A stretch of 64,000 nucleotides of DNA, taken from contig NZ_BDAV01000011.1 in assembly GCF_001612635.1 (NCBI RefSeq), positions 248,001 through 312,000 of the forward strand. The letters run 5' to 3'. The position numbers and the translations under genes are program-made. The notes beneath the pieces were generated by a model. It was not told the DNA's origin and searched no databases. It saw only the letters and a program-made list of their open reading frames with translations. Below are positions 1 to 8,457 of this stretch, piece by piece (the first letter of the stretch is position 1; the number at the start of each line of letters is the position of its first letter). The stretch is from Nocardia africana NBRC 100379. GTDB lineage: Bacteria > Actinomycetota > Actinomycetes > Mycobacteriales > Mycobacteriaceae.

Positions 1-2073
1 GTACCCGGACGAGTGCTTCGCCGGATGCGGACGTCGACGGCGCGGACCGGGTTCGCGACCGTTACCCGGCTCGACGGGCACTTGGGCTTCCGTGGAGCCG
101 CAGACCCGGTAACCGCGCTGCTGGGAGGCCTCGGCGGTCTGGTGAAAACCCTGGCCGCCGAGCAACCGTCTCTGTTCTGCCGGGCGCTCGACATCGATCC
201 GGAGGTGACACCCGAGCGGCTGGCAGAGCTGCTGTTCGACGAACTCTGCGATGCCGCCCGCGACACACCGGAAGTCGGAATCGACGCGACCGGCGCCCGC
301 CGCACCCTGGTACCCGGTCACCACGCCGCAGCGGCGACCACCGAGATCATCCGGGCCGGTACAGATTTCGGGCCCGTGCTGCTGAGCGCGGCGGATACCC
401 TGGTCGTGACCGGGGGTGCACGCGGTGTCACCGCGACATGCGTGCTCGAACTCGCCCGCACCAGCTCCTGCCGCTTCGTCCTGCTGGGCCGGACCGAGTT
501 GTCCGAGGAGCCACAGTGGGCCGCGGGCGTGGCCGAGGCGGACCTGAAACCTGCCGCGGTGCGGGCGCTGGCCGGCGCCGGCGCGACTCCGCGCGAGATG
601 GACCGAGCCTGCGGGCAGATCACGGCGGTACGCGAAATCCGGTCCACGCTCGCCGAACTCGGTGACCGGGCCGAGTACCTGACTGTGGACGTGACCGACA
701 GTGAGGCATTGCGGGACGCGCTGGCCCCGTGGCGCGACGCGCACCCGGTGAGCCCCTCCGGCACGCCGCGCGGGCGCATCACCGGTGTTGTGCACGGCGC
801 CGGGGTGCTCGCCGACTCGCTGATTCCCGCCAAGACATCGGAGTCGATCGCAAAGGTGCTCGGGCCGAAGCTCGCCGGGCTGGCGGCGACCCTCGCAGCG
901 GCCGGAGATCCCCACCACCTGGTGTTGTTCACCTCGGTGGCCGGGCTGTTCGGCAATATCGGGCAGGCCGATTACGCCGTCGCCAACGAAGCGTTGAACC
1001 GGTTCGCGGTCAGCTGGGCGGCGCGGAATCCGGAACACCGCGTCACCGCCATGGCCTGGGGCGCATGGGACGGCGGGATGGTCACTCCCGAGCTGCGGCA
1101 ACATTTCCGGTCGCGCGGAGTTCCCCTGCTGGCACCGACTGCCGGCGCGGCGGCCTTCACAGCCCAGTTCACCTCCGCTCGCCGGGACGAGCCCGTACTG
1201 CTGATCGGTGCGGCCACCGCGTTGAACACCGCCTCTTCGGCGCCGACCTCACTGCGGGCGCGGCGCGATATCACAGAGCTCGTCGACGAGCCGGTCATCG
1301 CGGCGCACCGGATAGGTGACCACGTCGTGCTTCCCGCCACCTTCGGGCTCGGCGCGCTGGTGAATCTGGCAGAGCGCGCTCAGCCGGGACTCTGCGTGGT
1401 GGGGGTGCGAGACTTCCACGTCCTCAAGGGGATGGTGTTCGATCATCCGATCGAGCGCATGGAACTGGAGCTGGAACCCGCTGAATCCATCGACAGCCGG
1501 ATCACGTTGCGCGCCACCGCCTTTGCGGACGAGGTTGCTCGCTTCCAGGCGACTCTACTGCTCGCGGACGGGCCGGAGCCGCCGGTCCGGCAGTCGCTCC
1601 TCGTGGGCCCGGGCGCCGGCGCGGATCACATCTACCGCGACGGCGTTCAGTTCCACGCCCCGGCCTTGCAGGGGTTGCGCACTATCCGGTCGGAAAGCGA
1701 CGAGGTCATCGTCATCGAGTGTGCCCTCCCTGCCGCTTCCGTGGCACGGGGTGGCTTCGCCGGACGTCTGCACGACCCGGTACAGGCCGACCTGGTGCTG
1801 CAGTGCCCTCCGGTGCTGGGGCACCGTCTGCTCGGCGCGGCATGCCTGCCGCTGGGCATCGGACGTGTTGATTACTACCGGCCGCTGCCGTCCGGCGAGC
1901 CCTTCCTTGTGGTCACCGACAACCCGCGCCCCAGCCGGATGGTGGCCCTGATCGACGCGACTGCACTAGCCCTCGACGGCACGGTGCTGCAGCGATTCTC
2001 GGATGTCACCGTGCTGACGACACCCGATCTCTCGGAAAAGTTTCGGATCTCGGTAAGGCGGTGGTCGGCATGA
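1..2073 (+). CDS. PUFA synthase/PKS-like protein, C-terminal part (ketoreductase + dehydratase-like domain); 5' end outside window
   Basis: The frame is open through the left edge, so only the C-terminal ~690 residues are seen. Visible residues ~125-415 form a ketoreductase: nucleotide-binding motif TGGARGVT near residue 135, then VVHGAGVLAD, and an SxxxxGxxGQxDYAxAN active-site region. Residues ~430-690 resemble a polyketide dehydratase double hot-dog: AHRIGDHVVLP in the first half and VQFHAPALQGL in the second. This KR-then-DH order matches the C-terminus of PfaA in PUFA synthases. It would reduce and dehydrate beta-ketoacyl-ACP intermediates in the cytosol. The stop overlaps the next gene's start (ATGA). 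Ketosynthase, acyltransferase and carrier domains should lie upstream. A heterocyst-glycolipid-type synthase is the main alternative. Confidence 0.8.
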   Translation, partial: VPGRVLRRMRTSTARTGFATVTRLDGHLGFRGAADPVTALLGGLGGLVKTLAAEQPSLFCRALDIDPEVTPERLAELLFDELCDAARDTPEVGIDATGARRTLVPGHHAAAATTEIIRAGTDFGPVLLSAADTLVVTGGARGVTATCVLELARTSSCRFVLLGRTELSEEPQWAAGVAEADLKPAAVRALAGAGATPREMDRACGQITAVREIRSTLAELGDRAEYLTVDVTDSEALRDALAPWRDAHPVSPSGTPRGRITGVVHGAGVLADSLIPAKTSESIAKVLGPKLAGLAATLAAAGDPHHLVLFTSVAGLFGNIGQADYAVANEALNRFAVSWAARNPEHRVTAMAWGAWDGGMVTPELRQHFRSRGVPLLAPTAGAAAFTAQFTSARRDEPVLLIGAATALNTASSAPTSLRARRDITELVDEPVIAAHRIGDHVVLPATFGLGALVNLAERAQPGLCVVGVRDFHVLKGMVFDHPIERMELELEPAESIDSRITLRATAFADEVARFQATLLLADGPEPPVRQSLLVGPGAGADHIYRDGVQFHAPALQGLRTIRSESDEVIVIECALPAASVARGGFAGRLHDPVQADLVLQCPPVLGHRLLGAACLPLGIGRVDYYRPLPSGEPFLVVTDNPRPSRMVALIDATALALDGTVLQRFSDVTVLTTPDLSEKFRISVRRWSA

Positions 2074-4031
2074 CAGATCTCGAATTCGACGGCACGGCCT
2101 TCGATGCCGTGGGAGCCGGGCAAGGCACTGCCGCGGCGAACGAGCAACGCGCGGTGCGACAGCAGGCCGCGTGGCCGCACCACGAGCTGTCGGTGCCGGC
2201 ACCGACAGCCGCGGCCCCCGAACAGGTACACCCGATCGCCGCGAGCGCCATCGCGCAGATCCGCGCCGGCGTGGTCGACGCTCACAGGTCCGCGATGGCC
2301 GCGCAGACGGCGCTACAGCGAGAGCTGTGGCGCCGGGCGAGAGCGACACCCGTCCCACAGCCGACGGAAAGCACGTCGTCCCAGACTCTCACCGCGCACG
2401 AGGGTGCATTCAAGCCACTGGCTCGCACCGCGAGGTCGCGGTTGGATCGGGCCGCGCTCGAACAGTTGGCGACACAAGAGATGGCCGAGGTGTTCGGCGT
2501 GGCATACCGCCGGTCCGGCGTCGAGGTGGCGGCCCGGCTCGCGGCCACCACACCTCTTGCGCTCACCGAGGTGGTATCGCTCGAGCTGTACGGCGGAGCG
2601 GGTGACGGCCGGGTCGTGACCCGCTTCGAAGGCGACCCGCGCGCTGCCACACTGCAGGCGGCGGAGCTGTTCGCCCTCTACACCGGGATGCCGCTGTGCC
2701 TGTCCGGGAGCACGCTGACGGGCGGAGTCGCCGAGAGTGCACTCGAGCCCCACAGCGGAACGATCGATCTGGTGGTCGACCGAATCGACCTGGTGCCGCG
2801 CCCGTTCCTGCAGGCGACGGCCACTGTCAACGGCGAGGCCCCGTCGCTCGGCGTCACGGTGATGGTCGCCGAGCCGCTGGGTGCCGACGTGGGCCCGGGC
2901 CGCGCGGCGCCGGGCGTTCTGCTCAACGAGTTCCACATGGCGCACCTGGCGCGGGGCGATCAGGCCATCGCCATGGGACCCGAGTTCGCGTCCTACACCG
3001 GTCGGCGCGCTACCCGGCTCCCGACCGGCGGGCTGTTGCTGGTCGACAGGGTGCTGCGGTTCGACGGTGCACGTGGAAACCTCGAATCCGCCTCGTACGA
3101 CACCGAATACGATTCACCCGCCGATTCCTGGTACTACGGTGACACCGCCAACGACTCGATGCCGCACTTCGTGTACATGGAGACGTCGTTGCAGGCGGCG
3201 CTGCTCATGGGTTACTACGCCGGCCCCACCCTGACTCAGCCCGGGACCACGTTGAGCCTGCGCAACCTGGGTGGCACCGCCACGGTCCTGAGGCAGGTCG
3301 ATCTGCGGGACAGCACGATTCAGCAGTCCTCGAGGCTACTGTCCACGACGATCCTGCCCGGTTCGTCGCTGCAGACCTTCGAATACACACTCAGCGTCGA
3401 CGGTGAGCCGTTCTATCGCGGCGAGACCATGTTCGGTTACTTCAGCGACGAGGCTCTGGCCAACCAGACCGGCCTCGACGCGGGACGTTTCGTTCCCACC
3501 TGGCTGGCCGGGCACCCCGACGCCCGCCCCCGGGTTATCGACGTGGCCGCTCGCCGCAGCGATCCGGCCGCGCGTGGCTGTTCACGTCGCAAGCTGGCGT
3601 TGATCGACAGCGTCGACGTGGTGGATGAAGGCGGCAATTACCGTGCCGGCTACCTCCACTCCTTGCGCACGATAGATCCGGCGGACTGGTTCTTCAGCCG
3701 TCACTTCCATCTCGATCCCGTGATTCCGGGGTCGCTGGGTGTCGAATCGGTGATCCACGCCGTGCAGGAATGGATGCTCGACGCGGGATTCGCCGATGGC
3801 ATGGCCGATCCGGTGTTCCGGATTCCACGCGATATCCCGTTCACCTGGCGCTACCGCGGTCAGTTCCTTCCCACCGACGGCAGTGTCGAACTCGAGGCAC
3901 ACATCAAATCGGTGCGACACGGGGCTCGAAGCACCACTGTCGTGGTGGACGGGTCGTTGTGGAAACCGGGACTGCGCATCTACGAGTTGATCGATCTCGC
4001 GATCGAACTCGCTGACCGAAAGGTGTTGTGA
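2070..4031 (+). CDS. PfaC-like double hot-dog dehydratase/isomerase protein
   Basis: This 653-residue protein lacks the ketosynthase domains of full PfaC and looks like its dehydratase half alone. Residues ~1-170 are Ala/Pro-rich linker. A first FabA-like hot-dog spans ~170-480 (LLLVDRV, then MPHFVYMETSLQ). A second spans ~500-640 with the classic active-site stretch HFHLDPVIPGSLG near residue 545. In PUFA synthases these domains dehydrate, and isomerise double bonds of, the growing acyl chain. The first domain seems to have Gly where the second has its catalytic His. ATG at 2070 overlaps the upstream stop; a GTG at 2061 is less likely. It is coupled to the enoyl reductase downstream (TGATG). 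Confidence 0.85.
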   Translation: MTDLEFDGTAFDAVGAGQGTAAANEQRAVRQQAAWPHHELSVPAPTAAAPEQVHPIAASAIAQIRAGVVDAHRSAMAAQTALQRELWRRARATPVPQPTESTSSQTLTAHEGAFKPLARTARSRLDRAALEQLATQEMAEVFGVAYRRSGVEVAARLAATTPLALTEVVSLELYGGAGDGRVVTRFEGDPRAATLQAAELFALYTGMPLCLSGSTLTGGVAESALEPHSGTIDLVVDRIDLVPRPFLQATATVNGEAPSLGVTVMVAEPLGADVGPGRAAPGVLLNEFHMAHLARGDQAIAMGPEFASYTGRRATRLPTGGLLLVDRVLRFDGARGNLESASYDTEYDSPADSWYYGDTANDSMPHFVYMETSLQAALLMGYYAGPTLTQPGTTLSLRNLGGTATVLRQVDLRDSTIQQSSRLLSTTILPGSSLQTFEYTLSVDGEPFYRGETMFGYFSDEALANQTGLDAGRFVPTWLAGHPDARPRVIDVAARRSDPAARGCSRRKLALIDSVDVVDEGGNYRAGYLHSLRTIDPADWFFSRHFHLDPVIPGSLGVESVIHAVQEWMLDAGFADGMADPVFRIPRDIPFTWRYRGQFLPTDGSVELEAHIKSVRHGARSTTVVVDGSLWKPGLRIYELIDLAIELADRKVL

Positions 4032-5599
4032 TGACCACTGTCGGCGATCGGCGTGTGGCAGAGACGGCGGAAGATATCGCCGCCGTACTGCTCGAGCTGG
4101 AGCGACCCTGTTGGATCGTGCGCCTCGACGGACGCATCGGCGCGACCTCCGACGCGGAGTCGGCCGCGCGCGGGCAGATTCTGGCCGCTGTGGGCCCATT
4201 GCCGCCAGAAAGTTTGGGGGACAGCAGTTTTCGTGCGTACTACGGGGTGCGCGCGGCGTATGCGTCGGGTGCCATGGCTAACGGCATCGCTTCCCCCCAG
4301 CTGGTGATCGCGATGGCGGAGGCGGGCTATCTCGCCAGTTACGGTGCCGCCGGGGTGACGCCGACCGACGTGGACACCGCGTTGGCGCGGCTGAGCTCTC
4401 GTCTCGCAGGAAAGCCGTTCGCCTGCAACGTCATTCACAGCCCCGCCGAGCCCGCGCTGGAACGTGCCATCGTGGACGGATGCCTCCGCCATCGAGTCGG
4501 CTGCGTGGAGGCATCGGCGTTCATGGACCTCACACCGGAGATCGTGCGTTACCGGGCCGCCGGCCTGGCGGTGAACCGGCAGGGCGACATCGAACGCCGA
4601 AATCGGGTGATCGCCAAAGTCTCACGCGTCGAGGTCGCCGAACTGTTCCTCCGGCCGGCCCCTGAACGTCTTCTCCGTGACCTCGTCGACACCGGTCGCA
4701 TCACCAGCGCTCAGGCCGAACTTGCCGCCCGGGTTCCGATGGCCGACGACATTACAGCAGAGGCGGATTCGGGAGGCCACACCGACCGCCGCCCGCTGAT
4801 GGTGCTGTTACCGGAGCTTGTCGCCGCACGTAACCGCGTCGCACACACCGTGCCGGCGGCTGCCTCCGTACGCATCGGCGCCGCCGGCGGTATCGGCACA
4901 CCCGATGCCGCAGCGGCCGCCTTCGCCATGGGCGCGGCCTACATCGTCACCGGCTCGATCAACCAGGCCACGCTGGAGGCGCGCCAGTGCGATGCCACCA
5001 AGAAACTGCTCGCCTCGGCACAGTTCGCGGACTGTGTGATGGCGCCGTCCTCGGACATGTTCGAACTCGGAGTGCAGGTACAGGTGCTGCGCCGCGGCAC
5101 CATGTTCGCCACCCGCGCCCAGCGCCTCTATGACCTGTACCGCGCCTACGACGGCATCGATGATCTGCCGGCGGAAGTGCGAAAGGATCTGGAGACCCGC
5201 CTGTTCCGGCGCCCCCTTCGGACAGTATGGCAGGACTGCGTCGCCTTCTTCACCGAACGCGACCCAGCTCAACTCGACTCCGCCGAAAACGATCCGAAAG
5301 CGCGGATGGCGTTGATCTTTCGCTGGTATCTGGGTTTGTCGTCGGGCTGGAGCATACGGGGGGACGCCGAGCGGGTAGCCGATTACCAGATTTGGTGCGG
5401 TCCAGCCATGGGCGCGTTCAACACGTGGGCGGCCGGCAGCTATCTCGCCGAGCCGGGGAACCGATCCGTGGCCGATATCGCGGATCAAATGATGCTCGGT
5501 GCCGCCTACCTCACCCGCGTCGCGCAATTGCGTACCGCGGGGGTGCGGCTGCCCGCCGCGGTCTCGCGATTCGTGCCTCGTCCAGTACGGGAGCGGTGA
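4031..5599 (+). CDS. pfaD: PfaD-type enoyl reductase (FMN, nitropropane-dioxygenase fold)
   Basis: This 522-residue protein is the trans-acting enoyl reductase of PUFA-type synthases. It would reduce enoyl-ACP intermediates at chosen cycles with FMN and NAD(P)H. It shows the family's TIM-barrel features: GAAGGIGTPDAAAAAFAMGA followed by AYIVTGSINQAT (phosphate/FMN-binding loops, ~285-315), then a C-terminal helical region with FRWYLG and YQIWCGPAMGAFN typical of PfaD. The N-terminal stretch (ELERPCWIVRLDGRIG) also fits. The start is ATG at 4031 in a TGATG overlap with the previous gene, so all three pfa-like genes are translationally coupled. It is the last gene of the + strand unit. Confidence 0.88.
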   Translation: MTTVGDRRVAETAEDIAAVLLELERPCWIVRLDGRIGATSDAESAARGQILAAVGPLPPESLGDSSFRAYYGVRAAYASGAMANGIASPQLVIAMAEAGYLASYGAAGVTPTDVDTALARLSSRLAGKPFACNVIHSPAEPALERAIVDGCLRHRVGCVEASAFMDLTPEIVRYRAAGLAVNRQGDIERRNRVIAKVSRVEVAELFLRPAPERLLRDLVDTGRITSAQAELAARVPMADDITAEADSGGHTDRRPLMVLLPELVAARNRVAHTVPAAASVRIGAAGGIGTPDAAAAAFAMGAAYIVTGSINQATLEARQCDATKKLLASAQFADCVMAPSSDMFELGVQVQVLRRGTMFATRAQRLYDLYRAYDGIDDLPAEVRKDLETRLFRRPLRTVWQDCVAFFTERDPAQLDSAENDPKARMALIFRWYLGLSSGWSIRGDAERVADYQIWCGPAMGAFNTWAAGSYLAEPGNRSVADIADQMMLGAAYLTRVAQLRTAGVRLPAAVSRFVPRPVRER

Positions 5600-5631
5600 C
5601 CCAGCTCGACAATGTCCGGGCGGCCGACACA

Positions 5632-5659
5632 TCACCGTGCGCGAGATCGCGCACGGTGA
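5632..5659. terminator. 28-bp palindrome between convergent operons, probable bidirectional terminator
   Basis: Perfect 13-bp arms (TCACCGTGCGCGA at 5632-5644 and its complement at 5647-5659) are separated by 2 bp. It lies 33 bp after the pfaD stop and ~165 bp from the end of the opposing ugp operon. No T-run follows, so an operator or a factor-assisted terminator is also possible. Confidence 0.5.
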
Positions 5660-5825
5660 CGGCAACCCGGACATCGGACTGCCCGCACAGGTAGGTCGCC
5701 GTACCGCGACACGGTCGACGACGTTGTCGACCTCATCGAATCGACCGGCAGCGGACAGTGGTTGCCGCCGACCACGGTCCTGCCCGCTTCACGACAAGCC
5801 GAATCCGGCGTCGCTTGCGGTGGCG

Positions 5826-6650
5826 TCATTTGAGCCCGGAGCGCACGAAGGCGTTGACTATCTGGCGCTGCAGAAGCAGATACAGCAGAAGTACCGGGAG
5901 GCAGGCCAGGCCCGCTACCGCCATCATCGGGCCCCATTGGTCGCCTTCGGTGCCCATGAACGAGCGCAGGCCGAGTTGCAGGACTCCGTTGGAGCGCCGC
6001 AAGACGACTGCCGGCCAGAAGTAGTCGTTCCAGGCGTTGATGAACAGCAGGATGCCGAGGGCGGCGAGGGCCGGGCGCAGATTGGGCACGACCACCGTCC
6101 ACAGAATGGACCAGGAGTTTCGGCCGTCGATGCGGGCAGCGGCTACCAGTTCCTTGGGGAAAGCCGACATGTGCTGGCGCAGCAAAAGGATCGCCAATGC
6201 CGAGCACAGCGTGGGCACGACTACCCCGATGAGACTGTCCAACAGACCGAGGCGGGTAAGCAAGATGTAGTTGGGGAGCATGGTGACCTGGAACGGGACC
6301 AGCCAGGTGCCGACGAAGGCCAGATACAACAGACGCTGCAGCGGGAAGACGTACATCGCGAAGGCATAGGCGGCGAGTAGAGCGACCAGCAGTTGGCCGA
6401 CCGCTGAAAGTGCAGCCACCACGAAGGTATTCGCGATGAGCCCGGCGACGTCGACCTCGCGGGCGGCGTTGCCGAAATTGGCCACCGACAGCGGCCACGG
6501 GACGGGAGACAGCGATGTGACGTCCTCCGGTCGGCGCAGGGCTGTGGCGAAGAGCCAGTAGATGGGGAAGACACAGATCAGCGCGGTGACCGCCAGCATC
6601 AGGTGGCTGCCGGCGGTCCGCAGGCGGTCGGCGACAGTGGTCTCAGTCAT
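5826..6650 (-). CDS. ugpE: ABC sugar/glycerophosphodiester transporter permease (UgpE-like)
   Basis: This 274-residue inner-membrane permease belongs to the MalG/UgpE type with about six hydrophobic segments. The EAA loop that docks on the ATPase reads VAAARIDGRNSWSILWTVVV near residue 175-195. It pairs with the preceding UgpA-like permease to form the channel of a carbohydrate-uptake-1 family importer. I chose ATG at 6650 because AGAAGG lies 12 nt upstream; an in-frame TTG at 6662 would sit directly on that site. It is the last gene of the ugpC-ugpB-phosphoesterase-ugpA-ugpE order. The substrate assignment rests on the UgpB homologue. Confidence 0.85.
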   Translation of the reverse strand: MTETTVADRLRTAGSHLMLAVTALICVFPIYWLFATALRRPEDVTSLSPVPWPLSVANFGNAAREVDVAGLIANTFVVAALSAVGQLLVALLAAYAFAMYVFPLQRLLYLAFVGTWLVPFQVTMLPNYILLTRLGLLDSLIGVVVPTLCSALAILLLRQHMSAFPKELVAAARIDGRNSWSILWTVVVPNLRPALAALGILLFINAWNDYFWPAVVLRRSNGVLQLGLRSFMGTEGDQWGPMMAVAGLACLPVLLLYLLLQRQIVNAFVRSGLK

Positions 6651-7596
6651 CGTGAAAGGCAACCTTCTCCGAAATCCAGACGAGGACGGCGGCCACAGCG
6701 CCGAACCCTACGAACAGAAGCACACCGGCCGCGGCGCTCAGGCCCGCGTCGAAGCTGTGGAAGGCGTAGTCCCACAGGAGGTAGTAGATGTTCGTCGTGG
6801 CGCCGGCCGGACCACCCTGGGTCATGGTGTCGATCAGGGGGAATGTCAATGTGGGACTGAGTAATACGGTGGTGAGTGTCAGAAAGAGCAGTGTGGGTGA
6901 GAGCAGCGGGAGGGTGATCCAGCGGCGGATCTGGCCCGAGCTCGCGCCGTCGACCCGGGCTGCCTCGTCGTAGTCGCCGCTGATGTTGGCCAAACCCGAC
7001 CACACCACCAGCACGGCGAAGCCGAGTAGCTGCCAGCCGGTGATGCCGATGATCACCCAGTGCGCGGTCTGCGCGTCGTACACCCAGTTGCGCTGTGACC
7101 CGAGCATCGAATCCACGAAGCCGGTGCGCGGATGCAGCAGCCAGCGCCATACCGCTGCGGCTGCCACCGGTGCGACCAGGAAAGGCGCGAATATCGTTGC
7201 GTGATACAGCGTCCGGGCCCGGCGCCCCACCTGTCGGCTGGCCAGCGCGATGAGCACCGGCAGTGCGACGGTGAAGGGCAGCATTCCCGCGATGAGCACT
7301 CCGGTCCGGCCGAGTGAGGTCCAGAACGCCGGAAGATCCAGTAGCCGCCGGTAATTCGCGCCGCCCACCGACTGCATCGGTGAGCTCGGCAGCAGATTCC
7401 ACGAGAGAGTGGACAGCTGCACGGCCTGCGCCAGCGGCTGATACGTCCAGACGACCAGCAGCAGGAGCGCGGGTGACAGGTACAGGTACGGTGCGGCGAG
7501 CCGGGCGATCCGGCGCGCTGATATGCGACGCGGACGCGCCGGCGGTGTCGAAGGTGTCACCGCCGGCGCGTCCTGTCGGGCATCCGTGACGAACAC
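6643..7596 (-). CDS. ugpA: ABC sugar/glycerophosphodiester transporter permease (UgpA-like)
   Basis: This 317-residue MalF/UgpA-type membrane protein has a Pro/Arg-rich cytoplasmic N-terminus (~40 residues) and about six membrane segments. The EAA motif is DEAARVDGASSGQIRRWITL (~215-235), followed by the typical LTFPLIDTMTQGGP loop. It forms the heterodimeric pore with UgpE. Its stop overlaps the ugpE start region by 8 nt. It starts with GTG 3 nt after the phosphoesterase stop, so translation is probably coupled. Confidence 0.85.
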   Translation of the reverse strand: MFVTDARQDAPAVTPSTPPARPRRISARRIARLAAPYLYLSPALLLLVVWTYQPLAQAVQLSTLSWNLLPSSPMQSVGGANYRRLLDLPAFWTSLGRTGVLIAGMLPFTVALPVLIALASRQVGRRARTLYHATIFAPFLVAPVAAAAVWRWLLHPRTGFVDSMLGSQRNWVYDAQTAHWVIIGITGWQLLGFAVLVVWSGLANISGDYDEAARVDGASSGQIRRWITLPLLSPTLLFLTLTTVLLSPTLTFPLIDTMTQGGPAGATTNIYYLLWDYAFHSFDAGLSAAAGVLLFVGFGAVAAVLVWISEKVAFHDD

Positions 7597-7599
7597 GGG

Positions 7600-8457
7600 T
7601 TACCGGGCTTCGGTCGCGACGGCCGAAAGGCGATCTCGCACTTCGGTATCCGACTTGTCGTAAATGCGTGCCGAGGGAGTGGTCTCGACGGCGGTCGCCA
7701 CGACCGTCTCGTCGAGCACATCCAGGCGGGTGAACCCGGACCCGACCATCCCGCGCTGATGCCCGACCGGTGCCATGGCGTCGATGCGATAGGCCAGTGC
7801 CGGGCCGACCCACACCGGGATGCCCGCCAGCGCCGCCGCCGCCGTCATATGGTTGTGCCCGCTCAGGATCATCCGCACATCGCTACCCTCGACGACCGCG
7901 GCCAACTCCTCGGCGTTCTGCAGTTTCAGGAACTCCGCGACGGGGATCGCGGACGGCAGTGGTGGATGGTGCAAGACGAGCAACGTGCCCCGGTCGGCGG
8001 GGCGGCGCAGGTGGTCGCTCAGCCAGGCCAGCTGTTCGGGCTCCAGCCTGCCGTCGTGCCGAGATGGCGTGGTGGTGTCCATGCCGATGATGCGCAATCC
8101 GCTCACCTGCATGACGCGGTCGTGCGGTGTGTCGACATCCACTGTGCCGGCGGTCCGGCCGAGCAACACTTCGCCGAAAGCCGCGCGCTCGTCGTGGTTT
8201 CCCATGACGTACAGCACCTGTGCGCCGAGTTCGGCAGCCACGGGTTCGACGGCGTCGCGAAGCCGCAGATACGCTTCACGAGAACCGTTGTCGGTGAGGT
8301 CCCCGGACAGGATCAGTGCGTCGAGGTGTCGTCCGCCGGTTCGGAGCTTGTCCAGTGCGTCGATCAGTGCCTGGTGGGTGTCCACGACGTCGGAGAGCTT
8401 TTCGCCGGCTGCGCGGATGTGAGTGTCGGTGAGTTGCACCAAGGTCAGTTCGTTCAT
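7600..8457 (-). CDS. Calcineurin-like metallophosphoesterase (Icc/CpdA/GpdQ-type) inside the ugp operon
   Basis: This 285-residue protein has the metallophosphoesterase metal-binding motifs in order: DTH (~11-13), GDLTD (~52-56), GNHDER (~86-91), H-H-P (HHPPLP, ~164) and GHNHM (~201-205). The family includes cyclic-nucleotide phosphodiesterases and glycerophosphodiesterases. Its place between ugpB and ugpA, overlapping the ugpB stop by ATGA, suggests it cleaves imported glycerophosphodiesters (e.g. glycerophosphocholine). That is a job done by GlpQ/UgpQ-type enzymes elsewhere. No signal peptide is seen, so it should act in the cytosol. A cAMP phosphodiesterase role cannot be excluded. Confidence 0.82.
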   Translation of the reverse strand: MNELTLVQLTDTHIRAAGEKLSDVVDTHQALIDALDKLRTGGRHLDALILSGDLTDNGSREAYLRLRDAVEPVAAELGAQVLYVMGNHDERAAFGEVLLGRTAGTVDVDTPHDRVMQVSGLRIIGMDTTTPSRHDGRLEPEQLAWLSDHLRRPADRGTLLVLHHPPLPSAIPVAEFLKLQNAEELAAVVEGSDVRMILSGHNHMTAAAALAGIPVWVGPALAYRIDAMAPVGHQRGMVGSGFTRLDVLDETVVATAVETTPSARIYDKSDTEVRDRLSAVATEAR

